Positions 7,856 through 17,001 of a DNA stretch of 46,923 nucleotides are shown in pieces. The stretch is from an uncultured Clostridia bacterium (lineage in GTDB: Bacteria > Bacillota > Clostridia > Oscillospirales > Ruminococcaceae). Numbering within the stretch: the first letter of the stretch is position 1; every line of letters begins with the position of its first letter. The notes beneath the pieces were generated by a model. That model searched no databases and was not told the origin of the DNA. It was given only the letters and a program-made list of their open reading frames with translations. The position numbers were made by a program, and so were the translations under genes. Location of the stretch: positions 1 through 46,923 of the forward strand of contig CAMEYZ010000001.1 of assembly GCA_945947715.1 (NCBI GenBank), given 5' to 3'.

Positions 7856-9700
7856 TTACTTAAAATAGAATACTTTCCCTCTCGGACGAAAAGGGAGCCT
7901 TGCACCTTCGGGAATAAGGAAAGCGTGCTCGTGATGAACCATCAGGTCATGCTCGATACCTGCATCGGTGATTATAAGGATTGGTCCGTTTTTCGGAAAA
8001 TCCGTTGCATTTTCAAGCAGGTCAACGGCAGGCTGCAGGATTGTACCGCCTCTGCCCTTTACCATAACTCTTCCGGCGATATCCTCGGGTGCAATGTAGC
8101 CAATGTCATAGGCCTGTGCGTCGCAGAAAACCACTCTCACAAGAGGAACCTCCTTTGCCACAGAATAGCTTGCAGCTGCTCCGAGAGCCTTTCCTATAAG
8201 TATGGGAGACATGGAACCTGATGTGTCTATTATCACAGCATATGTTCTGCTGAATTCGGGAATATCAGCCCTTACCCAGTTCGGACGAGGAATATCAGGA
8301 GTGCTGCTCTGCCGTCTGCTGGGACGAGCATAGGTGCGGTGCTTTTCAATGGGAGAAAACCAGGTATCGAACCATTTGGCAAGCTCCACATCCCATGGTA
8401 CGGGCGGCATGGAAAGAGCCTTTATCTCCTCGATAAGACCTGCAGGAATAAAGCCTCTGCTTGTGGAGGTGTGATATTCCAGGCCGCTTCTCAGTGCGCT
8501 TTTGCAGAAATCATCAAGGGAGGTAGGTCTGCTCATGTCGGGGGTCCATCCTTTGTCGATGATATCTCCCTTTCCGTATCCTCTGAAGGTGTTCAGCTTT
8601 GAATTTTTGCGGATATTGTCCGTTAATCTGTCATAAATTTCTTCGGCAGACTGATTTTTTAATGCTTCATCGTACATAAGACCTTTCTGCGGCATAGTGC
8701 CAATCTGCATTTCGTTCAGCCAGCCGTTGATAACGAAGTCGCAGGCGATATTCCATAGATACGGGTCACGTCCGTTTCGTCTTGCGTGGTGCTGCAGACC
8801 TGCATGAAGGTATTCATGTGCCAGCACAAATTTCCATTCCTCAGGGGCAAGTCCTGCTGACGGATTGACATATATCTCGCCATTAATAACATTTACAGCG
8901 GCTATCTCTATGTCACTTAGATTTGTCCTGCCTGTGGTCTCAATTAGCTTAAAGCCCGAAGCAAGTCCGCCAAGCAGCGGATAATGGTTTATGAACCAGT
9001 CTGCGGCCTTCTGCATGACCGACTTGCGGGTGGTGTATCCTGTTGGACGGTCGGCTGCCTCATCTATGACAGAACGCACAGAATCTGCCAGAGCATAGGC
9101 AAATTCGGTAATGTAATGATTTGTTCCATAGCGATAGGTGAGGGGAGAATCGGTGCCTATCATATCGGAAAATTCGCCAGCTGTGCCAAAGGAAGCAAGG
9201 TCAGCAGAAACGTGAGTATTCACCAGGTGCTCGTATATTTTCAGCTCGCTTGCAGAGGTATCGCCGATCGTCAGCCTTGACATATCAATATCACTTTTTC
9301 CGAATTTAATATCCGAAAGAAATCGGGATATGTAAATATCGCAAGCCATATTCCATAATTCCGGGTCGTAATTATTCACCCATTTCTGCTGCTTTTCGGA
9401 AATCTGCTGCCAGTAGCCCGGCATACGGTCGGCGTCAAAATGACCGAACGAAAGATGCAGCATACAATGAGCGATGATATATGCCCATTCCTTAGGGTCT
9501 TTATCGCAGTCCTTATTGAGATAAACAATGCCCGACGACGATACCTTTGCAGGTACATTTTTTCCGAGTCTGCTTTTCGGGACGATGCTTGTTCTTATGC
9601 TCAAGGCTCCGAAAAGGGGGTGCTTTTCGACGAGTGCCATACCGTCAAGGAGCTGCTGTTCATTTTTTGAGAGCTTATTCTCCTGCTTATTCTTTGCCAT
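7856..9700 (-). CDS. VWA-like protein with two metallopeptidase-like modules (DUF2201 type)
   Basis: 614 residues, no signal peptide, cytoplasmic. Residues about 20-130 and about 240-335 are two copies of the same module: a strand ('IVYLN' / 'IYVNP'), a helix carrying the zinc-site motif, then 'WN-ACD' (116-121 and 316-321). The second copy has HEYLH (295-299) plus H304, a complete HExxH. The first has HCMLH (78-82) plus H87, lacking the catalytic Glu. The C-terminal VWA-like domain has the MIDAS residues D492-TSGS, T553 and D579. It follows the MoxR ATPase by 2 bases, so the two form a MoxR-VWA pair. In related pairs (RavA-ViaA, CbbQ-CbbO) the VWA protein binds a target that the ATPase remodels. 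The substrate here is unknown. Confidence 0.88.
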   Translation of the reverse strand: MAKNKQENKLSKNEQQLLDGMALVEKHPLFGALSIRTSIVPKSRLGKNVPAKVSSSGIVYLNKDCDKDPKEWAYIIAHCMLHLSFGHFDADRMPGYWQQISEKQQKWVNNYDPELWNMACDIYISRFLSDIKFGKSDIDMSRLTIGDTSASELKIYEHLVNTHVSADLASFGTAGEFSDMIGTDSPLTYRYGTNHYITEFAYALADSVRSVIDEAADRPTGYTTRKSVMQKAADWFINHYPLLGGLASGFKLIETTGRTNLSDIEIAAVNVINGEIYVNPSAGLAPEEWKFVLAHEYLHAGLQHHARRNGRDPYLWNIACDFVINGWLNEMQIGTMPQKGLMYDEALKNQSAEEIYDRLTDNIRKNSKLNTFRGYGKGDIIDKGWTPDMSRPTSLDDFCKSALRSGLEYHTSTSRGFIPAGLIEEIKALSMPPVPWDVELAKWFDTWFSPIEKHRTYARPSRRQSSTPDIPRPNWVRADIPEFSRTYAVIIDTSGSMSPILIGKALGAAASYSVAKEVPLVRVVFCDAQAYDIGYIAPEDIAGRVMVKGRGGTILQPAVDLLENATDFPKNGPILIITDAGIEHDLMVHHEHAFLIPEGARLPFRPRGKVFYFK

Positions 9701-9702
9701 AA

Positions 9703-10767
9703 TTATTTATCATTCTTTATAAGTCTGGGAAGGTCGCGGACTATCTCCACCATGAACCATTCGGGAAGGACCTTTCCGTCATCGGAGGAAACTATCATCT
9801 GTGCCAGTTCAAGATTTATATGTGACAGGTCCTTAATTAGAGCCTTTGCACGGTGAGTGAGAAACTGTGTATTCTTGTCCATTTTCTGCTTATTTTCGGG
9901 AAGCTCTATGAGCAGCTTTGCACGCAGGCTCTGGGAAACAAAATAAAGCACATCTCTGTCCTTCGGGTCGGAGGGAAACCTTGCATCGCCCTTGATTATT
10001 TTGCTAAGCAGGTCCTTGTTTTCGATATTTTTTACAAATGCCAGGAACATTCCTGCATGGCTTGCCGAAACACAGCCGTATGCAAGCACACGAAGGATAT
10101 TTTCGGGAACAGCTTTCTGGCCTGCACCGTATTCTTTCAGTGCGTCGCTGAGCATATGCCAAGAGCGGGGAGTGGAATAGGGCTCCTCGGTTTTGGGCGG
10201 CTCGGAGAAAAGGTGGTCGGGACGTTCTGTTATGTAGTCGGTCACCCAGGAATGAAGCTCGTTTTCGTAAGCCCAGTTCAGCCACTGTCCGGGGTCCGCG
10301 GTGAGCTGAACATGGAACATTCGGTTAATTAGTGCCGTTGACATAGTTTTTACTATAGCACCGTCCTGAGAGCGGTTTCCCGCTCCGATGACAACGCTGC
10401 CCTTCGGAAGATGATATTCTCCGATGCGCTTTTCGTGGATAAGGCTGTAAAAAGCCTTCTGTACCTCCTGAGAGCAGGCATTCAGCTCGTCAAGAAACAG
10501 CACATAGGGTTCCTTGCGGGCTATCATTTTCGGCGGCACAAACTGAGATGTGTCTCCGTTTATCTGTGGTATACCGATAATGTCTTCGGGCGCAAGCTGA
10601 CTTCCGAGCAGCGAAACACAGGGCATTCCCACATCATCCGCAAATTTTTGCACAAGTGCGGATTTTCCTATCCCCGGAGCGCCCCAGATGAAAACAGGTC
10701 TTGTCGGAGAAATATTCAGCAAAAGGTCGGATAATTCATTTTGTGTAACTGTAAAGGGTAAATTCAT
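9703..10767 (-). CDS. MoxR-family AAA+ ATPase
   Basis: 354 residues. Walker A GAPGIGKS (29-36), Walker B 'LFLDE' (90-94), sensor-1 region 'GAGNRSQD' (N131). The compact AAA+ core and the VWA partner directly downstream identify the MoxR branch, whose members act as ring ATPases with a VWA co-factor to remodel or load metal into target proteins. GGAGGC lies just upstream of the ATG. It is the first gene of a two-gene operon. No substrate gene is adjacent, so the function remains open. Confidence 0.92.
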   Translation of the reverse strand: MNLPFTVTQNELSDLLLNISPTRPVFIWGAPGIGKSALVQKFADDVGMPCVSLLGSQLAPEDIIGIPQINGDTSQFVPPKMIARKEPYVLFLDELNACSQEVQKAFYSLIHEKRIGEYHLPKGSVVIGAGNRSQDGAIVKTMSTALINRMFHVQLTADPGQWLNWAYENELHSWVTDYITERPDHLFSEPPKTEEPYSTPRSWHMLSDALKEYGAGQKAVPENILRVLAYGCVSASHAGMFLAFVKNIENKDLLSKIIKGDARFPSDPKDRDVLYFVSQSLRAKLLIELPENKQKMDKNTQFLTHRAKALIKDLSHINLELAQMIVSSDDGKVLPEWFMVEIVRDLPRLIKNDK

Positions 10768-10876
10768 ATTGCCTCCATAAACTCAGGTGCGTTTCAGAAG
10801 CAAACAGACTCAATTCTATCATTTGTAACATGAATATTTTTTGCAGTCTGAGTGTCCGTCTATATCAAACATTATA

Positions 10877-11955
10877 TCAGACCTTGCTGAAAAAGTCAAT
10901 TTTCTTTTGCTCGGCTATATCAGCACTTAATTCGCAAAGCCTTTCATTCAGTTCATCAATATGCTTTTCAAACCACACAAGAAGTCTTGATGACATATCA
11001 GCCTGCTTTAAGGCAACACCGCACAAAGCACGCCTAACGGCTTTGCACGCAATCTGCTTGCAGATTTTCCGTCATCTTGCACAGAAATTTCTTGACAGGC
11101 GCCAGCCTGCCTGCGAAATTTCTGTACAATCTGACGAAAAATCTGACTGCGCATCTTGCGCACAAGCTCTGTGCGGTGTTGCCTTAAATAAATATATCTG
11201 TTTTCCGAAATCGAATCGTAATACTGACCATAGAAATTGCAGACAGCCAGAAAGTAATAGAATAGCTTCCCCGCGTTTTCTATATCATAGGAGTTTAATG
11301 GACTAAATTCCATATAATCAATAATATAGCGCATCAAAGCCTCTATACTGAGCTCCCCCTGTCTGACCTCCGGAGCCATAAAGACATAGGATCTGACAAT
11401 CTCCCATATGTATGGGTGCTTGCAGGCGCAGGTCCAGTCAATGATACCGTTTATTTTATCATCAAGCCATATGAGCTGAGATATCATATAATCGCCATGG
11501 GTATTCCCGCAGCTGAATTTGTTAATATCAAACTCATAGGAAGGGATAGCTTCGACAATCCTCATATTGGAACGAATCGCAGCTGCAATATCAGTATCAC
11601 CATTATCAATAGCCTGCTGCAAGGTATCAGTATAGGAATCCTTCATGTACTCAGGTTTTCTGTATATAAAGAAATCCCTGTCTATGCCTATGGGGATATT
11701 CTCCATATCCTTCATAGCTACGTGTATCCTTGCCAATAAAGCAGCCGATTCCTTCTGCATATTCTCGGTTGCTTCATTGTAGTCATATGTGATGCCCTCG
11801 TAGAAATGCTGAACAGTAAATCTTCGTCCGTTTCCATACTCCCACTTTGAGACTGTTTTTTCGCTTATTCCTAATCTTGCCGCGATATCCTTTTGTAAAA
11901 GGCCACGCTCTTTTCTGCGTTCGGCAATAAATTTTCCTATCTTGATCTGATCCAT
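10877..11955 (-). pseudogene. HTH / aminoglycoside-phosphotransferase-like chimera, disrupted by a MITE
   Basis: Reads from ATG 11955 (GGAG 8 bases upstream). Residues about 1-40 are an XRE-type helix-turn-helix ('LQKDIAARLGISEKTVSKW'). This joins abruptly, after 'NGRR', to the C-lobe of an APH-family kinase with 'THGDYMISQ' (catalytic loop type HGD) and 'IIDWT' (metal-binding Asp). The ATP-binding N-lobe is absent. The frame then enters the element at 11008-11187 and ends inside it with about 60 spurious residues. Removing the element plus one TTAA rejoins the frame exactly and adds 'KQADMSSRLLVWFEKH' and onward to a stop at 10877, which looks like the native C-terminus. Probably inactive on two counts: the missing N-lobe and the insertion. 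Confidence 0.8.
11008..11187. mobile_element. MITE-like element, TTAA target duplication
   Basis: Full-length imperfect palindrome flanked by TTAA at 11008-11011 and 11184-11187. Terminal arms AAGGCAACACCGCACAAAGC and GCTCTGTGCGGTGTTGCCTT differ by one base. Inner paired blocks include AGATTTTCCGTCA / TGACGAAAAATCT and CAGAAATTTC / GAAATTTCTG. No ORF of its own. Insertion length is 176 bp plus a 4-bp TTAA duplication. Precise removal restores the reading frame of the host gene, which is direct evidence for insertion by transposition. Confidence 0.88.
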
Positions 11956-12105
11956 TGTGTATTCTCCATTCATAGTTTTTGACAAGATGATTTTTTATCA
12001 TAGAATAATTATATCATGTTACAATATGAATTGGAACCCACGCTCCGTAGGATTGATGCAGACTTGAAATTTGTTCTTTAAAAAATCCGGATATGCAGCC
12101 CATTG

Positions 12106-12149
12106 AAAAATGAAGCGATGCCACATAAACGACATCGCTTCATTTTTTT
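12106..12149. terminator. Terminator downstream of the TPR gene
   Basis: Stem AAAAATGAAGCGATG (12106-12120) with CATCGCTTCATTTTT (12133-12147), 12-base loop, A and T runs on both sides. It follows the minus-strand TPR gene that ends at 12166. Confidence 0.85.
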
Positions 12150-12165
12150 ATTACTGTCAAAAGCC

Positions 12166-15100
12166 TTAAATCGAACTGCTTTCTGCGGTCAGTTCCTCTT
12201 TAGTAGTTCTCCATTGCTTTAACGCACCTTCGACAGTATCATCTTCATGCAAAGGAAATAGTAATTTACAATCAGGAGAAACTCCCTCATAGCATTCAAT
12301 GATTGTATCGATCATTTCATGCATTTGAGTAAAAGTATTGCCTTGGTAAGAATATGCGGGATATTCTAATTCTAATATACGTCCCTTGAGTAACCTTCCG
12401 TTATCTCCGCAGTATGGTTCTGCATCATGTTCAATGCAGAAATCTAAAGCACGGATAATGATTTCATGCTTCGGAAATAGATCATACGGCTTTCTTTTCA
12501 CATATTCTGACATGATCTGGGATATGTAATCCATAATAGCAATATTATACCTAATCTGTTCGTTTTCGGATAACTCATTCATCATAGATGTATATAACTC
12601 GTCGGCATCGTCATACGAGGTATAGAGCGCGTAAAGTACATGACCAAGATAGCCCTTCTTACAGCCCTTACTTATGGCAAGGTCAAAATTCAGCTTAACC
12701 AGCTTGCCTAATGGGATTGGCTGGTCGGGTATATATTTTTCTCTCAAATCTGCATGGTAAGGATATTGGCAGTTATCTCTTATTATTTTCATTGCCTGTT
12801 CAAAGTATTCTTTACCGCTCATATCACCGCCCACAATTCCCTGATAAAAATCAGTGCAGGCTTTTTTCAGCTTTTTCCCGTTTGTGCCGACAACATTATC
12901 CTTATTAAATGCAATATCATAGAAGTCGTCAAATATCTCTGCTATATGGTCATTTGCGAGCATCTGATCAAATATCATATGATTGATATGATAGTACATC
13001 TCTTTCTGATTTTCAGGAACAAAAATGAGTGCAGACAGCAGACTCTTAATCGCCGAATCGGTATCAAACATAGCATTATGATATTCAGCTTTTTTCAGAA
13101 GCATATTTACCATTAAAACCGCCTGGACAGGCTCCTTCGGCTTGATATACAGCTTTTCGTAATACTCGCTTTCAATTACTACTTCCTTATCAGCCGCTTC
13201 AAGCAGTTCAAGAGCCGTTATCTGACCAAACTCATCACATTCTGAGGCCTGCTTGAAAAGCTGACGAACCTTGTCAAATTTTTCATTGACCTGTTCATCG
13301 CTCAATTCATCATCATCTGAAAACTTGTAAAAGTATGTAAGCAATTCAGATTCTATTGTCGGATAATCAGCGCATGAGGACCACGTATCAGTTTCTTCTG
13401 TGTCATCCCAGGTGTGCCATATATTATCATCATTTTCGTTACTCATATTTTCCTCCTGCTTAGCTTCATTTTCGAATTCGCTCCAGTCAGGCCATTGGCT
13501 GTCATTATCAGTAGGTTCACTTTGCTCATTGTTCAGAGCATCATAGTCTGAAATGCCTTGTTTTTTCTTTGCTTCTTCAAAAGCTTTTTTAGTTGCTTCC
13601 AGCTCCTCTGAGCAATCCACTCCATTTTCCAGAGCAAGCTGATAGTATTTTATTGCATTTTCATGCTCATTAAGTACACTGTATATTGATGCACATAGCC
13701 TATATGCGTCCGGGAAGGAACACTCTGCTCCTTTTTTTCCATATTCCAGAGCTTCTTTTAATTTCTGAGTATCAAGCTCATTTGCACTAAATATATTGTA
13801 ACACTTTTGTGTATAGTAACAGCCAAGCAGACCGTTGTATTCTTTTTCCGGCAGCTGTCCCTTGAGCTTTTCAAGATATTTCATGCAGATATCAAGCTCA
13901 TTCATCTTAAAATGTATAATGAAAAGCAGCTTATATGCTTGTGTAGGTTCATCATTGTTTTTTATGGCCATTTCCAAGCAGCTTATTGCAGATTTATTAT
14001 CATTAAGCTTATTATGATAAATAACACCCTGCTTGTAATAGGTCATACAGCCATACTCAACAGCCTTTTTATAATTCTCAATGGCTTCTTCAAAATCACC
14101 TAAATCTGCTTTGGTGTTGCCTTCGTCAAGGTAAAGCTTACCCTTTGCAGCTTTTAGCTCACCCTGAATAGAAGCCGCTGTTGACGGATACTTGTTAATG
14201 GATTTCTTAAAAAAACTGCACGCCATATCATATTGTTCCAGCTGCATATATATTCTTGCAATAGTGATATATAGATCCTCGTCAGCCACATCTGCAACGC
14301 TCTCCAGCAGCTTAAGTGCAGCATTGTAATTATTATTCGCAATAGCTTTCATTGCCTGAGCGATGATATCTGATAGCTTTCTGTTGAATTTTATTTCTGC
14401 ATTAACAATATCAATTGAGTGTTCTTCGGGAATGAATAATTTTGCCAGATTAAGAGCAAAGCGAGCTTTTTCCATTTGGTTCAGATCAATATAGATCAGG
14501 GCACACTCTACATCTGCAAGAGCTTTTCCTTCTTTAGCTGCCTGCTGGAATAATTCAAGGGCTTTTTCTGGGTCAGTTTTTTTAACTAATAAGCCTTCAT
14601 TGTACAATAGTTCAGCATGAGCCTTCGATTCAGCTTCTCGTTTTTTATTTCTTGCTTTTTCGAGCATTTCTGAGCATTCAATATTATTTTTTTGTGCTAT
14701 TTCATAGTTTCTTACAGCATTTTCATAGTCTCCGAGGTGATAATATGCATATCCGATATTTTTATAAACGTTCTTAAAGTCCGGCTTTTTTTTCATGCTC
14801 AGCTGATAATATTTAACTGCATTGCTGTAATCCTTCAGAAAAAAATAGGCATTTCCGCAGTCGTTATACACATATTCCGGACAGCCAAGCTCAATAGACT
14901 TCAGGAACATCTCAATAGCTTTGGGATAATTCTTTTCATCATAATACTGACTTCCTTTTTCAGCATATTCCTCTGCCTTATCTTCATTTTCTTGCTGCTG
15001 AGGCTGGTATGAATAGGACGGGGTGCTTCTCGGAGAAAAATTCTTCTGAACAGGCACAGAGTTGCTTACATTATTTCGTGCCGGACCCTGAGATAATTTT

Positions 15101-15939
15101 ATCTGTGCATTTTTCAGCTCTTTCGAACAGTCTATGCCGTTTCTGCAGGCATTTGAATACCATATGACAGCATTTTTATAATCACCGGTATTATAATAAG
15201 CATCACCGATACATTCCATCATCCAGACATCGTCCGGGTCGATATCAAAGTCCTCATCTAAAAATTCTTCGTATGCATTTACAGCATTTTTATTATCGCC
15301 GATGCAGAGATAGTAAAATCCCCAAGCCTTTTTGCAGGGATAAGTATATCCGATGCCGTCAGCTTTGTCCAGATATTGCTTTGCCTTCTGGAAATTATCC
15401 TCTTCGCACTCCTGAATGGCAAGCTCACAATATGCATAGCAAAGATTATAATCCGTCTCATACTCTTCATTATATTCCTCGATATCTTCCGGCTCAGCCT
15501 CTTTCATTATGCGCTCAGATATCTCAATTGTTGTCTCATAATCGCCTTCATTGAAAGCATTTCTTGCTTCAATAGCATCGCGGCTGCTTATGCAGTGTTT
15601 GAGAAATTGCCGCATTGTATAATAATCGTCCGCCCCATCAGGATATTCCTGCACGAAAAGTAAATAATCATCCAGCGTTGCTCTGATATCGGAGCATGCC
15701 CCACATTTCACTCCGCTGGTATCCTCATTTTTCTTCATGCCGTAGCCCCGGCATACGATACCTACATCATTTCCCGATTTGATTCTGGGCTCACGTAGCT
15801 TTTCCGATATTGCTATTGCAGTATCCCGCTGTATCTTACTTTTACTCAGATAAAAATATAGTGCCATTGCCTTTTCTTTATCACCAAAAGAACTGAATCT
15901 GCCGGATTCCGCTTCGCTCAGATATCCTATTTCTCCCAT
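12166..15939 (-). CDS. Large tetratricopeptide-repeat protein
   Basis: 1257 residues, no signal peptide or membrane segment, so cytoplasmic. After a cysteine-containing N-terminal region (about 1-120), residues about 120-800 are TPR units with the expected pattern, for example 'GDYENAVRNYEIAQKNN', 'KDYSNAVKYYQLSMKKKP' and 'NEHENAIKYYQLALENG'. Two low-complexity acidic linkers interrupt them, at about 290-325 and 805-870. The C-terminal 400 residues are helical with weaker repeats. TPR arrays bind partner proteins; no catalytic domain is visible. GGGAGG lies about 10 bases upstream of the ATG and a consensus promoter lies at 16043-16071. It is transcribed alone. The partner is unknown. Confidence 0.85.
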   Translation of the reverse strand: MGEIGYLSEAESGRFSSFGDKEKAMALYFYLSKSKIQRDTAIAISEKLREPRIKSGNDVGIVCRGYGMKKNEDTSGVKCGACSDIRATLDDYLLFVQEYPDGADDYYTMRQFLKHCISSRDAIEARNAFNEGDYETTIEISERIMKEAEPEDIEEYNEEYETDYNLCYAYCELAIQECEEDNFQKAKQYLDKADGIGYTYPCKKAWGFYYLCIGDNKNAVNAYEEFLDEDFDIDPDDVWMMECIGDAYYNTGDYKNAVIWYSNACRNGIDCSKELKNAQIKLSQGPARNNVSNSVPVQKNFSPRSTPSYSYQPQQQENEDKAEEYAEKGSQYYDEKNYPKAIEMFLKSIELGCPEYVYNDCGNAYFFLKDYSNAVKYYQLSMKKKPDFKNVYKNIGYAYYHLGDYENAVRNYEIAQKNNIECSEMLEKARNKKREAESKAHAELLYNEGLLVKKTDPEKALELFQQAAKEGKALADVECALIYIDLNQMEKARFALNLAKLFIPEEHSIDIVNAEIKFNRKLSDIIAQAMKAIANNNYNAALKLLESVADVADEDLYITIARIYMQLEQYDMACSFFKKSINKYPSTAASIQGELKAAKGKLYLDEGNTKADLGDFEEAIENYKKAVEYGCMTYYKQGVIYHNKLNDNKSAISCLEMAIKNNDEPTQAYKLLFIIHFKMNELDICMKYLEKLKGQLPEKEYNGLLGCYYTQKCYNIFSANELDTQKLKEALEYGKKGAECSFPDAYRLCASIYSVLNEHENAIKYYQLALENGVDCSEELEATKKAFEEAKKKQGISDYDALNNEQSEPTDNDSQWPDWSEFENEAKQEENMSNENDDNIWHTWDDTEETDTWSSCADYPTIESELLTYFYKFSDDDELSDEQVNEKFDKVRQLFKQASECDEFGQITALELLEAADKEVVIESEYYEKLYIKPKEPVQAVLMVNMLLKKAEYHNAMFDTDSAIKSLLSALIFVPENQKEMYYHINHMIFDQMLANDHIAEIFDDFYDIAFNKDNVVGTNGKKLKKACTDFYQGIVGGDMSGKEYFEQAMKIIRDNCQYPYHADLREKYIPDQPIPLGKLVKLNFDLAISKGCKKGYLGHVLYALYTSYDDADELYTSMMNELSENEQIRYNIAIMDYISQIMSEYVKRKPYDLFPKHEIIIRALDFCIEHDAEPYCGDNGRLLKGRILELEYPAYSYQGNTFTQMHEMIDTIIECYEGVSPDCKLLFPLHEDDTVEGALKQWRTTKEELTAESSSI

Positions 15940-16042
15940 GATTTATAGTCCTCCCGATCCTTTACAGAGAGCGCAATTTCTGAAAGTCCGTGTCGTGAAA
16001 TACATATTGCTCACCCAATCGCACTCTAACATTTTTATACAT

Positions 16043-16071
16043 ATTATATCATATCACATTGGCACTGTCAA
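16043..16071 (-). promoter_or_regulatory. Promoter of the TPR gene
   Basis: On the minus strand, TTGACA (16071-16066), a 17-base spacer, then TATAAT (16048-16043). Both hexamers are perfect matches to consensus. The 5' leader would be about 95 bases. The rest of the 350-base gap between the TPR gene and the first tetR holds only the tetR promoter and operator. Confidence 0.8.
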
Positions 16072-16188
16072 CTGACAATATTGGCGTTATATGTCCCAAA
16101 ATCGGACCTTTACATTACCATGCATAGCTTTATAAATGCTATCAAAAGTTGATTTTTAGTGAATGTCATAAAACCTCCAAAAAAGCTC

Positions 16189-16240
16189 TTGACATATTGA
16201 CAATATAATGATATAATACAATCGACAGTCAGTCGGTTGG
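16189..16240 (+). promoter_or_regulatory. tetR promoter with overlapping operator
   Basis: TTGACA (16189-16194), 17-base spacer, TATAAT (16212-16217). The expected +1 falls inside ATCGACAGTCAGTCGGTT (16221-16238). Its reverse complement matches the site at 16965-16982 at 14 of 18 positions, and each contains inverted CGAC/GTCG-like halves. A repressor bound here would block its own promoter, so autorepression by the TetR at 16290 is likely. Confidence 0.78.
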
Positions 16241-16289
16241 CTGCTTTAATTATGCCATAAACCTATCTGTCGGAAAGGAATATCATAAA

Positions 16290-16919
16290 ATGAGAGTTGT
16301 AAAGGATGCCGAGGAACGCAGAAATGAGATACTCGATGCTGCGGAAAGGCTTTTCGGAGAAAAGGGCTTCGACGGTACAAGTACAAATGATATATTAGAT
16401 GAGGTCGGTATCGCAAGAGGAACGCTCTACTATCATTTTAAATCGAAAGAGGATATTCTTGATGCAATGATAGAGCGCCTTACAGGAAGGCTTATTGCAA
16501 ACGCTTCGGAGATAGTGAAGAAAAAGGATATTCCTGTATTGCAGCGGCTGACTATGACGATGATGTCGCTGAACGTCAGCGGCGGTATAGGTCAGGAAAT
16601 AATGAAGCAGGTACACAAGCCTCAGAATGCGCTGATGCACAGAAAAATGCAGGCAAGAATGCTCAATGCCGTAAATCCGCTTATTACAGGTCTGATAGAG
16701 GAAGGCATTTCTCTGGGAATATGCAGCACTGAATATCCCGGGGAGGTCGTTGAAATGGTTCTGCTTTATTCAAACACAGCCTTTGACGATCTTGCAGAGA
16801 TAAGTTCTGACGAACGTCAGAAAAAGATATCCGCTTTTATTTACAATCTTGAACGTCTGCTTGGAATGGACCGTGGAAGTCTTGATGAGGTTATACTTCC
16901 CATATTCCAAAGAAATTGA
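16290..16919 (+). CDS. TetR family regulator (upstream)
   Basis: 209 residues. The N-terminal helix-turn-helix (about 10-56) has the classic TetR pattern 'AAERLFGEKGFDGTSTNDI' and 'GTLYYHFKSKEDIL'. The C-terminal ligand-binding domain is all helical with no recognisable specificity. Its promoter carries a palindromic operator and a matching operator precedes the MFS gene 46 bases downstream, so it most likely repressed itself and that efflux pump in response to a toxic ligand. The pump is now truncated. Confidence 0.9.
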   Translation: MRVVKDAEERRNEILDAAERLFGEKGFDGTSTNDILDEVGIARGTLYYHFKSKEDILDAMIERLTGRLIANASEIVKKKDIPVLQRLTMTMMSLNVSGGIGQEIMKQVHKPQNALMHRKMQARMLNAVNPLITGLIEEGISLGICSTEYPGEVVEMVLLYSNTAFDDLAEISSDERQKKISAFIYNLERLLGMDRGSLDEVILPIFQRN

Positions 16920-16927
16920 TATAAAAA

Positions 16928-16952
16928 ATCAGGGAATTATCAAATTCCCGAT
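16928..16952 (+). terminator. Weak hairpin after tetR
   Basis: GGGAATT (16932-16938) pairs with AATTCCC (16943-16949), extended by ATC/GAT. An AT-rich stretch but no clean T-run follows. It may attenuate rather than end transcription ahead of the MFS operator. Confidence 0.4.
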
Positions 16953-16965
16953 ATTTTAAATATTA

Positions 16966-16982
16966 ACCGACAGACTGGCGGT
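16966..16982 (+). promoter_or_regulatory. TetR operator ahead of the MFS gene
   Basis: ACCGACAGACTGGCGGT is an imperfect 17-bp palindrome and closely matches the operator in the tetR promoter (14 of 18 positions with one flanking base). It lies 20 bases before the MFS ATG, where a bound repressor would block transcription. Confidence 0.7.
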
Positions 16983-17001
16983 CTATAAAGGGGGATTTTC
17001 A

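Noticed and set aside
10830..11306. 158-codon plus-strand ORF
   Set aside because: It runs through the MITE palindrome and antisense to the phosphotransferase remnant; the minus-strand reading carries recognisable motifs.
14000..15300. Repeated pattern suggesting a DNA repeat or CRISPR array
   Set aside because: The periodicity is protein-level TPR repetition; DNA units are not identical and no spacer structure exists.
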